14,344 nt of DNA, from positions 1-14,344 of the forward strand of contig CAIVOW010000096.1 of the NCBI GenBank assembly GCA_903907665.1, given 5' to 3'. A program made the translations under genes and the position numbers. Under the pieces are notes generated by a model. It saw only the letters and a list, made by a program, of their open reading frames with translations. It was not told the origin of the DNA and did not search any database. How positions within the stretch are numbered: position 1 is the first letter of the stretch; each line of letters begins with the position of its first letter. Of the stretch, positions 1 through 10,587 are shown piece by piece. This DNA comes from an uncultured Actinomycetes bacterium. Lineage in GTDB: Bacteria; Actinomycetota; Actinomycetes; Nanopelagicales; Nanopelagicaceae.

Positions 1-1784
1 CGGCAGTCTGGTCGATTTTGTTCACTCCGCAGCGCCACAGAATCGCAGCATCGCTACCTAAATCTCAATTTTTCCCAGATGCGAAAATTAGCTTATCTGA
101 AAATCTACTAACAAAAATGTCTGACGTCACGACAATAGTAGAGCTCAACAATCCGACCACATATTCACGTGAGGAATTGGTCGAAAAAGTTAGTAATCTT
201 GTATCTCTATTCAACCAACATAGTATTTCTGAGGGCGACAGGGTTGTTTCAATTTTGCCTGTAGGCATTGAAGTGTTGGCATTTGCGATTGCGGGATTTG
301 AGTCTGGAGCCCTTGTCGCGAGCGCTTCTCCAGAGTTTGGTGATACCGCGATAATCTCGAGATTTAGCCAATTAGAGCCGAAGGTTCTGATAGCCACTAC
401 GTCTTATACGTGGCAAGGGAAGAAATTTGATAAACAGGAATTGATTCAAAACGTGACTTCAGCCTTACCGTCACTTGAGCTACTTATTCTCGTCGGGGAC
501 CCAGAGGTGGGCGAAGTTATTGAAAACTCTAAATTAGACGTAATCCATTGGTCACAAATTCAAAATGTAGCTAAGCCGCTGATTTATAAACGGCGCCCGT
601 TCGACCATCCTGCCTATGTGCTTTTTACATCAGGGACTACTGGCGCTCCCAAAGGATTGATTCATCGCTCGGGAGGCGTCCTCCTTAAACATCATGTTGA
701 ACAAGGTTTGCATTGCGATATACGTCCAGATGACCGCGTTATGTTCTATACGACAACCGGATGGATGATGTGGAATTGGGAGATTTCAGTTTTAGCATCG
801 GGAGCCGCACTCGTTCTTTTCGATGGATCCCCCTCATATCCTGATGTCCTGGCACTATTTCGGATTGCACAAAAAGAAAATTTGACTCACCTAGGGGTTT
901 CGGCACGACTTCTAGATGTTATTAAAGAGGCGAATCTCTCGCCAGCCAGTTTGGGAGATTTTCCGATGTTACGTAATCTCATGGTTACAGGGTCTCCGTT
1001 ATCTGCCTCAACAGCGGCTTGGATTAGCAAAGAACTTGGGAGCAGAGTTTTGATTGCACCATTTTCTGGAGGTACCGACTTAGTTGGATGTTTCATGGGG
1101 CCTAATCCTGTGCGCCCGGCGTTCGCTGGACAAATGCAGGGCCCCATTCTTGGCAACGACATAGATATTTGGAATGAGAAAGGCGAAAGTTGTCCCCCTG
1201 GAATAATGGGTGAATTAGTTTGCAAGGGACCTTTTCCTACCGTTCCACTTGGAATTTGGGGAGATGATAAAAACAGTCGGTTTAACGCAACTTATTTTGA
1301 TACTTGGCCAGGAATTTGGCGTCATGGAGATTTAGCGTCATGGACAGAGCAAGCAGGAATAATCATTCATGGTCGTTCGGATGCTACGTTGAATGTCGCA
1401 GGAGTCCGTATAGGAACAGGCGAGATTTATAGCGCAATTGAAAATTTTCCCGGAATTAGTTCAACACTAGCTTTTACGCAACCGTGGAACGGGGATGAAC
1501 GCATAATTCTCTTAGCGGTTAAAGATGGAGAAAATGACAATGATAATCTCCTTGAGGAATCAATTAAAGCTAAAATTCGTATAGGTTGTTCACCTAGACA
1601 TGTTCCAGCAAAAATTTATTTCGTCTCTGATTTACCCCGCACATTCAATGGCAAATTATCAGAAATTGCAGTGGCTGATCTCGCGCACGGCAGAGAAGTA
1701 AGAAATCTTAGTTCTCTTGCTAATCCAGAAGTACTCGTAGAAATTTCCGAGCGACTCGAACTCTCTACTCCGCGACAGGATTAG
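1..1784 (+). CDS. aacS: Acetoacetate-CoA ligase (acetoacetyl-CoA synthetase), 5' end outside window
   Basis: Activates acetoacetate with ATP and CoA to acetoacetyl-CoA, AMP and PPi; a cytosolic ANL-superfamily adenylating enzyme. Seen: the phosphate loop TSGTTGAPKG (bases 627-656), the TGWMMWNW core, the GDLASWTEQAGIIIHGRSDA segment, and the C-terminal PRTFNGKLSE motif whose Lys (codon 1653-1655) is the expected adenylation lysine. The tail ending in a HGREVRN-like stretch and NPE is typical of AacS and separates it from plain acetyl-CoA synthetase. The reading frame is open to base 3, and the residues before the TTG at 18 (AVWSIL) resemble the family's N-terminal W-x-x-VW region. The gene therefore starts upstream, with roughly 50-60 residues missing compared with the usual ~650. 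It converges on cimA with 16 bp between stops and no room for a terminator. Likely use: salvage of acetoacetate or ketone-type substrates (inference). Confidence 0.9.
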   Translation, partial: AVWSILFTPQRHRIAASLPKSQFFPDAKISLSENLLTKMSDVTTIVELNNPTTYSREELVEKVSNLVSLFNQHSISEGDRVVSILPVGIEVLAFAIAGFESGALVASASPEFGDTAIISRFSQLEPKVLIATTSYTWQGKKFDKQELIQNVTSALPSLELLILVGDPEVGEVIENSKLDVIHWSQIQNVAKPLIYKRRPFDHPAYVLFTSGTTGAPKGLIHRSGGVLLKHHVEQGLHCDIRPDDRVMFYTTTGWMMWNWEISVLASGAALVLFDGSPSYPDVLALFRIAQKENLTHLGVSARLLDVIKEANLSPASLGDFPMLRNLMVTGSPLSASTAAWISKELGSRVLIAPFSGGTDLVGCFMGPNPVRPAFAGQMQGPILGNDIDIWNEKGESCPPGIMGELVCKGPFPTVPLGIWGDDKNSRFNATYFDTWPGIWRHGDLASWTEQAGIIIHGRSDATLNVAGVRIGTGEIYSAIENFPGISSTLAFTQPWNGDERIILLAVKDGENDNDNLLEESIKAKIRIGCSPRHVPAKIYFVSDLPRTFNGKLSEIAVADLAHGREVRNLSSLANPEVLVEISERLELSTPRQD

Positions 1785-1800
1785 CCCGAGGAGCCGAGAT

Positions 1801-3390
1801 TTACTCTGGCTTGCGACCTTGACGAAGAAGTCCAAACGTAACAGCATCTTCAAGAGCCATTGCAGATGCAGCGATAACATTTTCATGTACGCCAATCGTG
1901 CTCCACTCTCCATCTCCATCACTGGTTTCAACCAGAACGCGTGTTACAGCGCCAGTTCCAAGGCGGCCTTCAAGGATACGCACCTTATAGTCAGTGAGTT
2001 CAAGCTTTGATAGCTCAGGATAAATTGTTTCAAGTCCGGAACGGATGGCCATATCGATGGCATTAACCGGGCCATTTCCAGATCCCACTGCTTTGATTAT
2101 TTCGCCTTTGGCTTTAATCGTCACAGTTGCAGTTGATGTAACCGTTGTTTCATCGCCACCATGAACGCTTGTAGTCCAATCCTCAAGTTCAAAAAATTGC
2201 GGACGCTTGCCGTGAAGTTCTTCAAGCAAGAGCAATTCAAAAGAGGCGTCGGCAGCTTCGAAAGTGAAGCCGCGAGACTCCATCTCTTTTACTCGAGCAA
2301 CGACTCTAGTCACGACATCTTTATCTTCGCCTAGATCAATTCCAAGTTCTAGAGATTTTAATTCAATCGAGGCACGACCCGCCATATCTGATACCAACAT
2401 ACGCATATCGTTACCGACCGATACTGGATCTTCATGCTGATAAAGATTTGGGTCGACCTTGATAGCCGATGCGTGTAGTCCTGCCTTATGAGCAAAGGCG
2501 GAAACCCCGACATAAGGTTGGCGGGCGCTTGGGGCTACATTTGTTACTTCAGCAACGGCGTGTGCGATACGGAATGATTCGCGAAGTGAACCGGCCGGAA
2601 GAACTGGCTTATGCTTTTTCAATTCTAAGTTAGCAATAATTGAAACCAGATCAGCGTTACCCGTACGCTCACCATATCCATTGAGCGTGCCCTGAACGTG
2701 GGTTACTCCTGCATCAACAGCAGCCAACGAGTTCGCAATCGCACATCCGGTGTCATTGTGACAATGAATTCCTAAGCGAGCTGAGGAATTTTGCAAAACA
2801 TCATGAACAACTTGCTGTAACTCATCTGGAAGCATTCCCCCGTTGGTATCGCAGAGCGCAGCAACGTCGGCTCCTGCCTCCATGGCTACACGGATTACTT
2901 CAAGGGCGTAGTTTCGATTAGATTTATACCCGTCGAAAAAGTGCTCAGCATCAAGAAAAACTCGTTGGCCATTTCCCTTGAGGAATTGAATAGAGTCCTT
3001 AATCATTGCCAAATTTTCATCCAAATTAGTTTTAAGAGCTAAATCCACATGGCGGTCATGGCTTTTAGCCACAAGCGTTACAACGGGAGCACCAGAATCT
3101 GCAAGGGCGCGAAGAAGTACATCATCTGCTGCTTTCACATTTGGGCGACGAGTAGCACCGAAGGCAACAAAAGTTGCATTCTTCAATTTTAACTCTGTCT
3201 GTGCGCGCTTAAAAAATTCAGTGTCTTTTGGGTTTGCTCCCGGCCAACCACCTTCGATAAACCCCACACCAAGATCATCGAGATGCCGTGCGATAGCTAG
3301 CTTGTCATGGACCGATAGGTTCAAACCTTCTTGCTGAGCGCCATCTCGCAAGGTGGTGTCATAGATATGAAAAGCATCAGAAATACTCAT
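1801..3390 (-). CDS. cimA: (R)-citramalate synthase
   Basis: Condenses pyruvate with acetyl-CoA to (R)-citramalate, the first step of the threonine-independent route to 2-oxobutyrate and isoleucine. 529 residues, usual for the long CimA family. The N-terminal HMGL-like TIM barrel (about 1-290) shows DTTLRDGAQQ (11-20) with the Arg15-Asp16 catalytic/metal pair, the CimA-typical FIEGGWPGANPKDTEFF (44-60), the metal-binding IHCHND (208-213) and GYGERTGNADL (238-248). The C-terminal ~130 residues form a LeuA-type dimer/regulatory domain, the usual site of feedback control. The GGWPGANPKD signature favours citramalate synthase over 2-isopropylmalate synthase or homocitrate synthase. It is the last gene of the operon. 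Its ATG overlaps the ilvE stop by one base (TAATG), implying translational coupling. Product family sure; in vivo substrate inferred. Confidence 0.92.
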   Translation of the reverse strand: MSISDAFHIYDTTLRDGAQQEGLNLSVHDKLAIARHLDDLGVGFIEGGWPGANPKDTEFFKRAQTELKLKNATFVAFGATRRPNVKAADDVLLRALADSGAPVVTLVAKSHDRHVDLALKTNLDENLAMIKDSIQFLKGNGQRVFLDAEHFFDGYKSNRNYALEVIRVAMEAGADVAALCDTNGGMLPDELQQVVHDVLQNSSARLGIHCHNDTGCAIANSLAAVDAGVTHVQGTLNGYGERTGNADLVSIIANLELKKHKPVLPAGSLRESFRIAHAVAEVTNVAPSARQPYVGVSAFAHKAGLHASAIKVDPNLYQHEDPVSVGNDMRMLVSDMAGRASIELKSLELGIDLGEDKDVVTRVVARVKEMESRGFTFEAADASFELLLLEELHGKRPQFFELEDWTTSVHGGDETTVTSTATVTIKAKGEIIKAVGSGNGPVNAIDMAIRSGLETIYPELSKLELTDYKVRILEGRLGTGAVTRVLVETSDGDGEWSTIGVHENVIAASAMALEDAVTFGLLRQGRKPE

Positions 3391-4475
3391 TATTTAACTC
3401 GCACATTCCAACCGTGTTTATCCTCGATAGTTCCATGTTGAATTCCAAGTAAGTGGCTACGAATTTCATTTGTGATCGGCCCAGGTTCACCATTCCCTGT
3501 CATCCAGGTACCTTGAGCACTTTTTGCCGCGCCCACAGGTGAAACTACTGCTGCGGTGCCGCATGCGAAAATTTCAGTGATTTCACCCGAAGCAACGCCT
3601 TCGCGCCAATCATCAGTAGAAATCATCCCCTCTTCAACTTTGTATCCCAAATCTTTTGCCACAGTCAAAATTGAATCTCGGGTAATTCCTGGTAGCAGCG
3701 TTCCCGTTAGCTTCGGAGTAAATATCGTTGCATCCTTACCACTGCCCTTAACGAAGCAAAGGTTCATGCCGCCCATTTCTTCAACCCAGCGATGCTCTAC
3801 TGCATCTAGCCATACAACCTGCTCGCAACCTTGAGCTGCTGCTTGCTTTTGAGCTAGAAGGGAGCCAGCGTAGTTTCCACCAAATTTAACGTTGCCCGTA
3901 CCGCCTTGTGCGGCGCGAATGAATTCAGTCGTAATCCAAACCGTCACTGCTTTATTGGAATTGAAGTATGCAGAAGCTGGGGTAGTAATAACCATGTAAG
4001 TAAAATGATTTGCCGGCCGAACGCCTAAACCAACTTCGGTAGCAATCATAAATGGGCGAATATAAAGTGATTCCCCAACATTGCCGGGAACCCATTTAAT
4101 ATCTTGCTTAACTAGCGCCGCAACAGTCTCAACAAAATCTGAGACTGGAATTTCTGGCAAAGCTATTCGAGCGGCGCTTTGATTAAAACGCTCCGCATTC
4201 GCTGTTGGACGAAAGAGGCTCACTCCCCCATCCGGCTGTGAATAAGCCTTCATTCCTTCAAAAATCTCTTGACCATAATGTAGAACCGACGTTGCAGGAT
4301 CGAGAGTGATGGGCCCATAAGCTTTTAGCTCAGCATCACTCCAGCCAGTCGCCTCTGACCATTTCGCAATAATCATGTTGTCGGTGTAATACTTTCCAAA
4401 ACCACCAGCTGCAATCTTCTCTTGACGCGATGCGTCACTAGCTGGATTTTGATTTGGATTAAGGACAATTTTCAT
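3390..4475 (-). CDS. ilvE: Branched-chain amino acid aminotransferase
   Basis: PLP enzyme that exchanges the amino group between glutamate and the 2-oxo acids of Val, Leu and Ile, the last step of all three pathways. 361 residues, the usual length of the actinobacterial, eukaryote-like class of BCAT (fold type IV). The Schiff-base lysine is Lys197 in NVKFGGNYAGSL, equivalent to the lysine of the KxGGNYG motif in mitochondrial BCAT. The substrate/PLP-loop element HYGQEIFEGMKAY (66-78) and the EIFACGTAAVVSPVG stretch near the C-terminus are also present. The ATG directly abuts the leuB stop (TAA then ATG, no spacer), and the stop overlaps the cimA ATG by one base. Placing it between leuB and cimA fits BCAA synthesis and not catabolism. 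Confidence 0.95.
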   Translation of the reverse strand: MKIVLNPNQNPASDASRQEKIAAGGFGKYYTDNMIIAKWSEATGWSDAELKAYGPITLDPATSVLHYGQEIFEGMKAYSQPDGGVSLFRPTANAERFNQSAARIALPEIPVSDFVETVAALVKQDIKWVPGNVGESLYIRPFMIATEVGLGVRPANHFTYMVITTPASAYFNSNKAVTVWITTEFIRAAQGGTGNVKFGGNYAGSLLAQKQAAAQGCEQVVWLDAVEHRWVEEMGGMNLCFVKGSGKDATIFTPKLTGTLLPGITRDSILTVAKDLGYKVEEGMISTDDWREGVASGEITEIFACGTAAVVSPVGAAKSAQGTWMTGNGEPGPITNEIRSHLLGIQHGTIEDKHGWNVRVK

Positions 4476-5516
4476 TTACTTGACTGCCTCCGCTATTGCA
4501 GTGCCAATTTCAACTGTGCTGCGCTTCTTATCGCCGCGTACCAATAAATCAGCTTCAACTGCGCGTTCAACATCTGCCGCAGCTGCATCGAGCCCTAAGT
4601 GCGAAAGCATCATTGCAACAGAGAGAATCGTCGCAGTTGGGTCTGCAATAGATTTTCCAGCGATATCAGGTGCAGAACCATGAACTGGCTCGAACATAGA
4701 TGGGAATTTTCCTGTTGGATTGATATTGCCCGACGATGCAAGGCCAATTCCGCCACAGATTGCCGCTGCAATATCCGTCAAAATATCACCAAAGAGATTA
4801 TCGGTGACAATAACATCGAATCGATCAGGATTTGTCACCAAGAACATTGCAGCTGCATCGGCATGAAGATATTCGGTGCTGATGTCTGGATATTCTGTAG
4901 CAACTTCATTAAATGTACGAGTCCATAATGATCCTGCGCGATTCAAAACATTGTTCTTATGAACAAGTGTTAACTTTTTACGAGGACGCGCCTGCGCCCG
5001 CACAAATGCATCGCGAATTGCTCGCTCGGCACCTCTGCGCGTATTGAGACTCTCTTCAGTTGCGATTTCAGAGTCGGTACCTTCACCGAGTACACCGCCA
5101 GCTCCAACGTACGAGCCTTCCGTACCTTCTCTAACAACAATAAAGTCGATTGAATTTGCATTCACCAACGGTGATTTAACGCCAGGAAAAAGTTTTGCGG
5201 GGCGCAAATTAATGTAGTGATCGAAGGCAAAGCGAAGCTTGAGAAGAAGACCTCGCTCCAGAACACCACTTGGGACAGTTGGGTCTCCAACTGCTCCAAG
5301 CAAAATGACATCTGCTTTTGCAAGCTTTGCAAGGGTCGCATCTGTCACAGTTTCACCTGTTGCGTGCCAGTGTTTTGCACCGAGATCGTATTCAGTGCGT
5401 GTAAAAGTTGCCTCATACTTAGCAGCAACGATATCCAGGACTTTAAGACCTTCGGCAATAACTTCAGGGCCGATTCCATCGCCGGCTATAACTGCAAGAT
5501 TGAAATTTTTGGACAT
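4476..5516 (-). CDS. leuB: 3-isopropylmalate dehydrogenase
   Basis: NAD-dependent oxidative decarboxylation of 3-isopropylmalate to 4-methyl-2-oxopentanoate in leucine synthesis. In the citramalate route the same enzyme is expected to convert beta-methylmalate to 2-oxobutyrate. 346 residues. Visible: the start [16 protein letters not shown], substrate arginines in the [11 protein letters not shown] and VVREGTEG stretches, Tyr136 in GSYVG, catalytic Lys187 in VHKNNV, and metal aspartates in HADAAAMF (Asp220) and NLFGDILTD (Asp244, Asp248). The [13 protein letters not shown] motif (275-287) is the adenine/NAD region. The ending [13 protein letters not shown] is the actinobacterial form and separates it from isocitrate and tartrate dehydrogenases. 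The ATG abuts the serA TAA with zero spacing. Its placement with cimA supports a dual role in leucine and isoleucine synthesis (inference). Confidence 0.95.
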   Translation of the reverse strand: MSKNFNLAVIAGDGIGPEVIAEGLKVLDIVAAKYEATFTRTEYDLGAKHWHATGETVTDATLAKLAKADVILLGAVGDPTVPSGVLERGLLLKLRFAFDHYINLRPAKLFPGVKSPLVNANSIDFIVVREGTEGSYVGAGGVLGEGTDSEIATEESLNTRRGAERAIRDAFVRAQARPRKKLTLVHKNNVLNRAGSLWTRTFNEVATEYPDISTEYLHADAAAMFLVTNPDRFDVIVTDNLFGDILTDIAAAICGGIGLASSGNINPTGKFPSMFEPVHGSAPDIAGKSIADPTATILSVAMMLSHLGLDAAAADVERAVEADLLVRGDKKRSTVEIGTAIAEAVK

Positions 5517-8139
<2,623 letters not shown>

Positions 8140-8637
8140 TTATTTGCCTTTCCCTGGTTTAAGTCCGCGCTCCATTGCGACGAGACCTGACTGAACTAAC
8201 TCTTTGATTCCATACGGTTCAAGCACTCGCAAAAGCGCTTGAATTTTTTCTGCATTACCCGTCGCCTCTATGGTGACTGCATCTTGTGCAACATCAACAA
8301 CTTTGGCACGGAAAAGTTGAACGGTCTCAAGAACTTGTGAGCGCGTTTCTGGCGTCGTATTTACTTTCACCAAGAGAAGTTCTCGTTGGACGGAAGTAAT
8401 CGGATCAAGCCGATCGGTATTTATGACGTCAATTAATTTATCTAATTGAGCAATGACCTGTTCTAAAGCATGGTCATCTACGTCAATAACAATTGTCATG
8501 CGCGAAATATCTGGATTTTCCGTAGGTCCTACTGCAAGGGAATCGATGTTGTATCCACGGCGTGAAAACAAAGATGCGATTCGAGCAAGAACACCTGGAC
8601 TATTTTCAACGAGAACTGAGAGAGTATGAGTGGCCAT
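8140..8637 (-). CDS. ilvN: Acetolactate synthase small (regulatory) subunit
   Basis: Regulatory subunit of acetohydroxyacid synthase. It stimulates IlvB and confers feedback inhibition by BCAA, usually valine. 165 residues. The N-terminal ACT domain (about 4-76) carries LSVLVENSPGVLARIASLF and RRGYNIDSLAVGPTENPDIS, both characteristic of IlvN/IlvH. The C-terminal half (about 85-158) is the small-subunit C-terminal domain that contacts the catalytic subunit. The ATG overlaps the ilvB TAA by one base (TAATG), consistent with stoichiometric coupled translation of the two subunits. The stop abuts the GTG of ilvC. No missing elements seen. Confidence 0.95.
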   Translation of the reverse strand: MATHTLSVLVENSPGVLARIASLFSRRGYNIDSLAVGPTENPDISRMTIVIDVDDHALEQVIAQLDKLIDVINTDRLDPITSVQRELLLVKVNTTPETRSQVLETVQLFRAKVVDVAQDAVTIEATGNAEKIQALLRVLEPYGIKELVQSGLVAMERGLKPGKGK

Positions 8638-10382
8638 TAGAGCTCCTGTGAATCCCAGACAGGCGCAAGGGAACGCGCAAGGGTGATTGAGTCATTAGAT
8701 GTTCCGGCAGCAACCATCGGCCAAACCATCGCATCGCGATGAACGCTGAAATCAACGACAACGGGTTGGTCATTAATAGACATTGCCTTTTCGATAACTG
8801 CGTCTACTTCATCGCGAGTTTCAGCTCGGAGTCCAACACATCCCATAGCTTCTCCAAGTTTTGCAAAATCTGGAATTCTCTTTGAATGTAAGTCTGTGTT
8901 CGAGTAACGCTCGTTATAGAACAAGGACTGCCATTGACGAACCATGCCAAGACTTTCATTATTAATGATTGCAACCTTGATTGGAATGCCATTGAGTGCA
9001 CATGTTGTAAGTTCTTGATTAGTCATTTGGAAGCAACCATCACCATCAATTGCCCATACTGTGCGATCGGGAGCGCCAACTTTTGCACCCATCGCAGCAG
9101 GAACTGCATAACCCATGGTTCCTAAACCACCTGAGTTCAACCAGCTACGCGGACGTTCGTATTGAACAAATTGAGATGCCCACATTTGATGTTGACCAAC
9201 GCCAGCAACATAAATTGCTTCTGGGCCAGCAATCTTTCCCAGACGTTCAATAACGTATTGAGGAGAGAGTGCACCATCTGCGGGATGGTCATAACCCAAT
9301 GGATAATTTTTGCGCCATCCATTGACTTGATTTACCCAATTGCCAATATCTGGCTGACTCTTTTTAAACTCAGCTTTAAGTACGGGCAAAAGTGCATCAA
9401 TAGTGTTCTTCAAGTCACCAACTAGCGGAACATCTACGCGGCGCAATTTGCCAATCTCAGCTGGATCGATATCTGCATGAATAATTTTTGCATTCGGAGC
9501 AAATGTTGAAAGCTTTCCTGTAACACGGTCATCGAAGCGAGCGCCAAGAGTAATAAGAAGGTCTGCTTTTTGGAGCGCCGTAACTGCTGCAACAGTTCCA
9601 TGCATACCAGGCATTCCAAGGTGCTGTGGGTGACTATCTGGAAATGCGCCAAGAGCCATTAATGTTGTAACAACCGGAGCGCCTGTTAATTCAGCAAGCG
9701 TCATCAGCTCTTTACTTGCATTGGCTTTGATGACACCGCCGCCAACATAGAGAACTGGCTGCTTGGATTCGGCAATAAGACGTGCCGCATCTCGAATATC
9801 TCCATCATTGGGCTGAAGTTTTGGCTGATACCCAGCAAGATTGATGGAGGTGGGGTATTCAAAATTTGTTTTGTTTACGAGTGCATCTTTTGCAATATCA
9901 ACAAGTACCGCTCCTGGTCGCCCGGTCGCAGCAATATGAAAGGCAGAGGCTATGGCGTGCGGGATATCTTTAGCATTGGTTACTAAGAAATTATGCTTAG
10001 TAACAGGCATCGTAATTCCGCGAATGTCTGCCTCTTGGAAAGCATCTGTTCCAATTGATGTGGAATTTACTTGACCAGTGATTGCGACAATTGGGACAGA
10101 ATCCATCTGCGCATCGGCAAGAGGTGTGACAAGGTTGGTAGCACCTGGGCCAGAAGTTGCAATGCAAACTCCAACGCGACCAGTTACTTGAGCATAACCC
10201 GTCGCTGCGTGCCCAGCTCCTTGCTCGTGTCGAACCAAGATATGTCTAATCTTTGAATCAAAAATTGGATCATATGCAGGAAGAATTGCACCGCCAGGAA
10301 TACCAAACATGACGTCGACGCCTAAATGCTCCAAAGATTTCACGAGGGACTGTGCCCCGGTTACGTTTTCATTACTTGTCAT
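8637..10382 (-). CDS. ilvB: Acetolactate synthase large (catalytic) subunit
   Basis: ThDP- and FAD-dependent condensation of two pyruvates to acetolactate, or pyruvate plus 2-oxobutyrate to acetohydroxybutyrate; first common BCAA step. From the ATG at 10382 it is 581 residues. Visible: the N-terminal pyrimidine-binding domain with GIPGG and the catalytic Glu53 in [10 protein letters not shown]; the central FAD domain with [12 protein letters not shown]; and the C-terminal pyrophosphate domain with the ThDP/Mg motif from GDG (447) to NN (475), followed by SLGMVRQWQ. Start choice: an in-frame ATG at 10388 touches the GGAAGGAG ribosome-binding sequence with no spacer, whereas the ATG at 10382 sits 6 bases after it and gives [11 protein letters not shown]. 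It is the first gene of the seven-gene operon and sits below an attenuator-like leader. Confidence 0.95.
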   Translation of the reverse strand: MTSNENVTGAQSLVKSLEHLGVDVMFGIPGGAILPAYDPIFDSKIRHILVRHEQGAGHAATGYAQVTGRVGVCIATSGPGATNLVTPLADAQMDSVPIVAITGQVNSTSIGTDAFQEADIRGITMPVTKHNFLVTNAKDIPHAIASAFHIAATGRPGAVLVDIAKDALVNKTNFEYPTSINLAGYQPKLQPNDGDIRDAARLIAESKQPVLYVGGGVIKANASKELMTLAELTGAPVVTTLMALGAFPDSHPQHLGMPGMHGTVAAVTALQKADLLITLGARFDDRVTGKLSTFAPNAKIIHADIDPAEIGKLRRVDVPLVGDLKNTIDALLPVLKAEFKKSQPDIGNWVNQVNGWRKNYPLGYDHPADGALSPQYVIERLGKIAGPEAIYVAGVGQHQMWASQFVQYERPRSWLNSGGLGTMGYAVPAAMGAKVGAPDRTVWAIDGDGCFQMTNQELTTCALNGIPIKVAIINNESLGMVRQWQSLFYNERYSNTDLHSKRIPDFAKLGEAMGCVGLRAETRDEVDAVIEKAMSINDQPVVVDFSVHRDAMVWPMVAAGTSNDSITLARSLAPVWDSQEL

Positions 10383-10388
10383 GTTCAT

Positions 10389-10396
10389 CTCCTTCC
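10389..10396 (-). promoter_or_regulatory. ilvB ribosome-binding site that decides the start
   Basis: On the minus strand this reads GGAAGGAG, a strong match to the anti-16S sequence. It runs straight into ATGAACATG. Spacing is zero to the first ATG and 6 bases to the second, so translation most likely begins at the second ATG (10382). Confidence 0.8.
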
Positions 10397-10402
10397 AGTG
10401 CG

Positions 10403-10428
10403 ATAAGTTCTTATAAGTTTCTTATAAG
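10403..10428. repeat. Tandem CTTATAAG palindromes upstream of ilvB
   Basis: Two perfect 8-base palindromes, CTTATAAG, at 10410-10417 and 10421-10428, centred 11 bases apart (about one helical turn). A third partial copy (ATAAG on the plus strand) is at 10403-10407. The array lies between the leader terminator and the ilvB ribosome-binding site and overlaps the second candidate promoter. It could be an operator, promoter material, or simply AT-rich repeat; the protein that would bind it, if any, is not identifiable. Confidence 0.6.
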
Positions 10429-10437
10429 TATTGTTAA
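10410..10437 (-). promoter_or_regulatory. Candidate internal promoter P2 of ilvB, downstream of the attenuator
   Basis: On the minus strand, a -35-like TTAACA (10432-10437; 5 of 6 to TTGACA) is followed after 16 bases by a -10-like TATAAG (10410-10415; 5 of 6 to TATAAT). Transcription would start about 15 bases before the ilvB ribosome-binding site and bypass the leader terminator. The region is AT-rich, so a chance match is possible. Confidence 0.4.
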
Positions 10438-10440
10438 ATG

Positions 10441-10470
10441 AGAAAACCCTCAGTTTTTCCACTGAGGGTT
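10441..10470 (-). terminator. Intrinsic terminator in the ilvB leader (attenuator)
   Basis: On the minus strand the stem arms AACCCTCAGT (10461-10470) and ACTGAGGGTT (10445-10454) pair perfectly over 10 bases around the loop GGAAAA. They are followed by TTCT (10441-10444), giving a U-rich run after the stem. It lies between the leader peptide and ilvB, not after a gene, so it reads as a conditional attenuator and not a normal operon end. Confidence 0.85.
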
Positions 10471-10502
10471 AGCGCGCGATCGTCTTGCTTAGATCGCACG
10501 CT
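10471..10502 (-). other. Leader hairpin overlapping the end of the leader peptide
   Basis: The transcript arms AGCGTGCGATC (10492-10502) and GATCGCGCGCT (10471-10481) pair over 11 bases with one G-U, around a 10-base loop that begins with the leader peptide's UAA. The 5' arm encodes the last residues of the peptide, so a ribosome near the stop codon would open the hairpin. It abuts the terminator stem. I could not find a convincing alternative pairing (antiterminator), so its exact role is open. Confidence 0.7.
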
Positions 10503-10527
10503 CTCGAATCACGACGTTTGAAGTCAT
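10489..10527 (-). CDS. ilvB leader peptide (attenuation control peptide), 12 residues
   Basis: A short frame ATG...TAA encodes MTSNVVIRERAI. Four of its twelve residues are branched-chain: a Val-Val-Ile run and a terminal Ile. It is followed by a stable hairpin and an intrinsic terminator before ilvB. This is the layout of BCAA-operon attenuators, and the VVI followed by Arg-rich residues recalls the corynebacterial ilvB leader peptide as I remember it. The -10-like GACAAT ends 6 bases before the ATG, so transcription would begin at or next to the A of ATG and there is no ribosome-binding site; the peptide would be translated leaderless, which is common in Actinomycetota. The presumed role is ribosome stalling at Val/Ile codons when charged tRNA is scarce, letting polymerase continue into ilvBNC-serA-leuB-ilvE-cimA. 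Function is inferred. Confidence 0.75.
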   Translation of the reverse strand: MTSNVVIRERAI

Positions 10528-10533
10528 ACCCCT

Positions 10534-10563
10534 ATTGTCTCCGACCATGGCCAAGTCAGTCAA
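10534..10563 (-). promoter_or_regulatory. Candidate main promoter P1 of the ilvB operon
   Basis: On the minus strand, TTGACT (10558-10563; 5 of 6 to the -35 consensus) and GACAAT (10534-10539; 4 of 6 to the -10 consensus) are separated by 18 bases. The predicted start falls about 10527-10528, on the leader peptide ATG. The -35 lies only about 25 bases after the ilvD stop, so ilvB has its own promoter, probably with read-through from ilvD. Confidence 0.55.
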
Positions 10564-10567
10564 CCCC

Positions 10568-10583
10568 TGAGATGCAAGTCTCA
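10568..10583. repeat. Small inverted repeat between ilvD and P1
   Basis: TGAGA and TCTCA form a 5-base inverted repeat around a 6-base loop, immediately upstream of the P1 -35 box and just after the ilvD stop. No U-run follows in the ilvD direction, so it is a poor terminator; it could be an operator half-site pair or chance. Confidence 0.3.
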
Positions 10584-10587
10584 CTAT

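Noticed and set aside
65..397. Open frame antisense to aacS
   Set aside because: No recognisable family and fully inside a well-supported gene; the same applies to the other antisense or shifted frames, e.g. 887-1225, 4599-4928, 6703-7029 and 10595-10957.
10383..10388. First ATG of ilvB at 10388
   Set aside because: It touches the ribosome-binding sequence with no spacer; the ATG at 10382 has the normal 6-base spacing.
10441..10527. Antiterminator pairing between leader and terminator arms
   Set aside because: The only alternatives found were 4-5 bp pairings (for example GGG with CCC near the transcript start, and GAGAG with UUCUC), too weak to claim.
10568..10583. Hairpin as an ilvD terminator
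   Set aside because: Only 5 bp of stem and no following U-run, so kept only as a weak inverted repeat.
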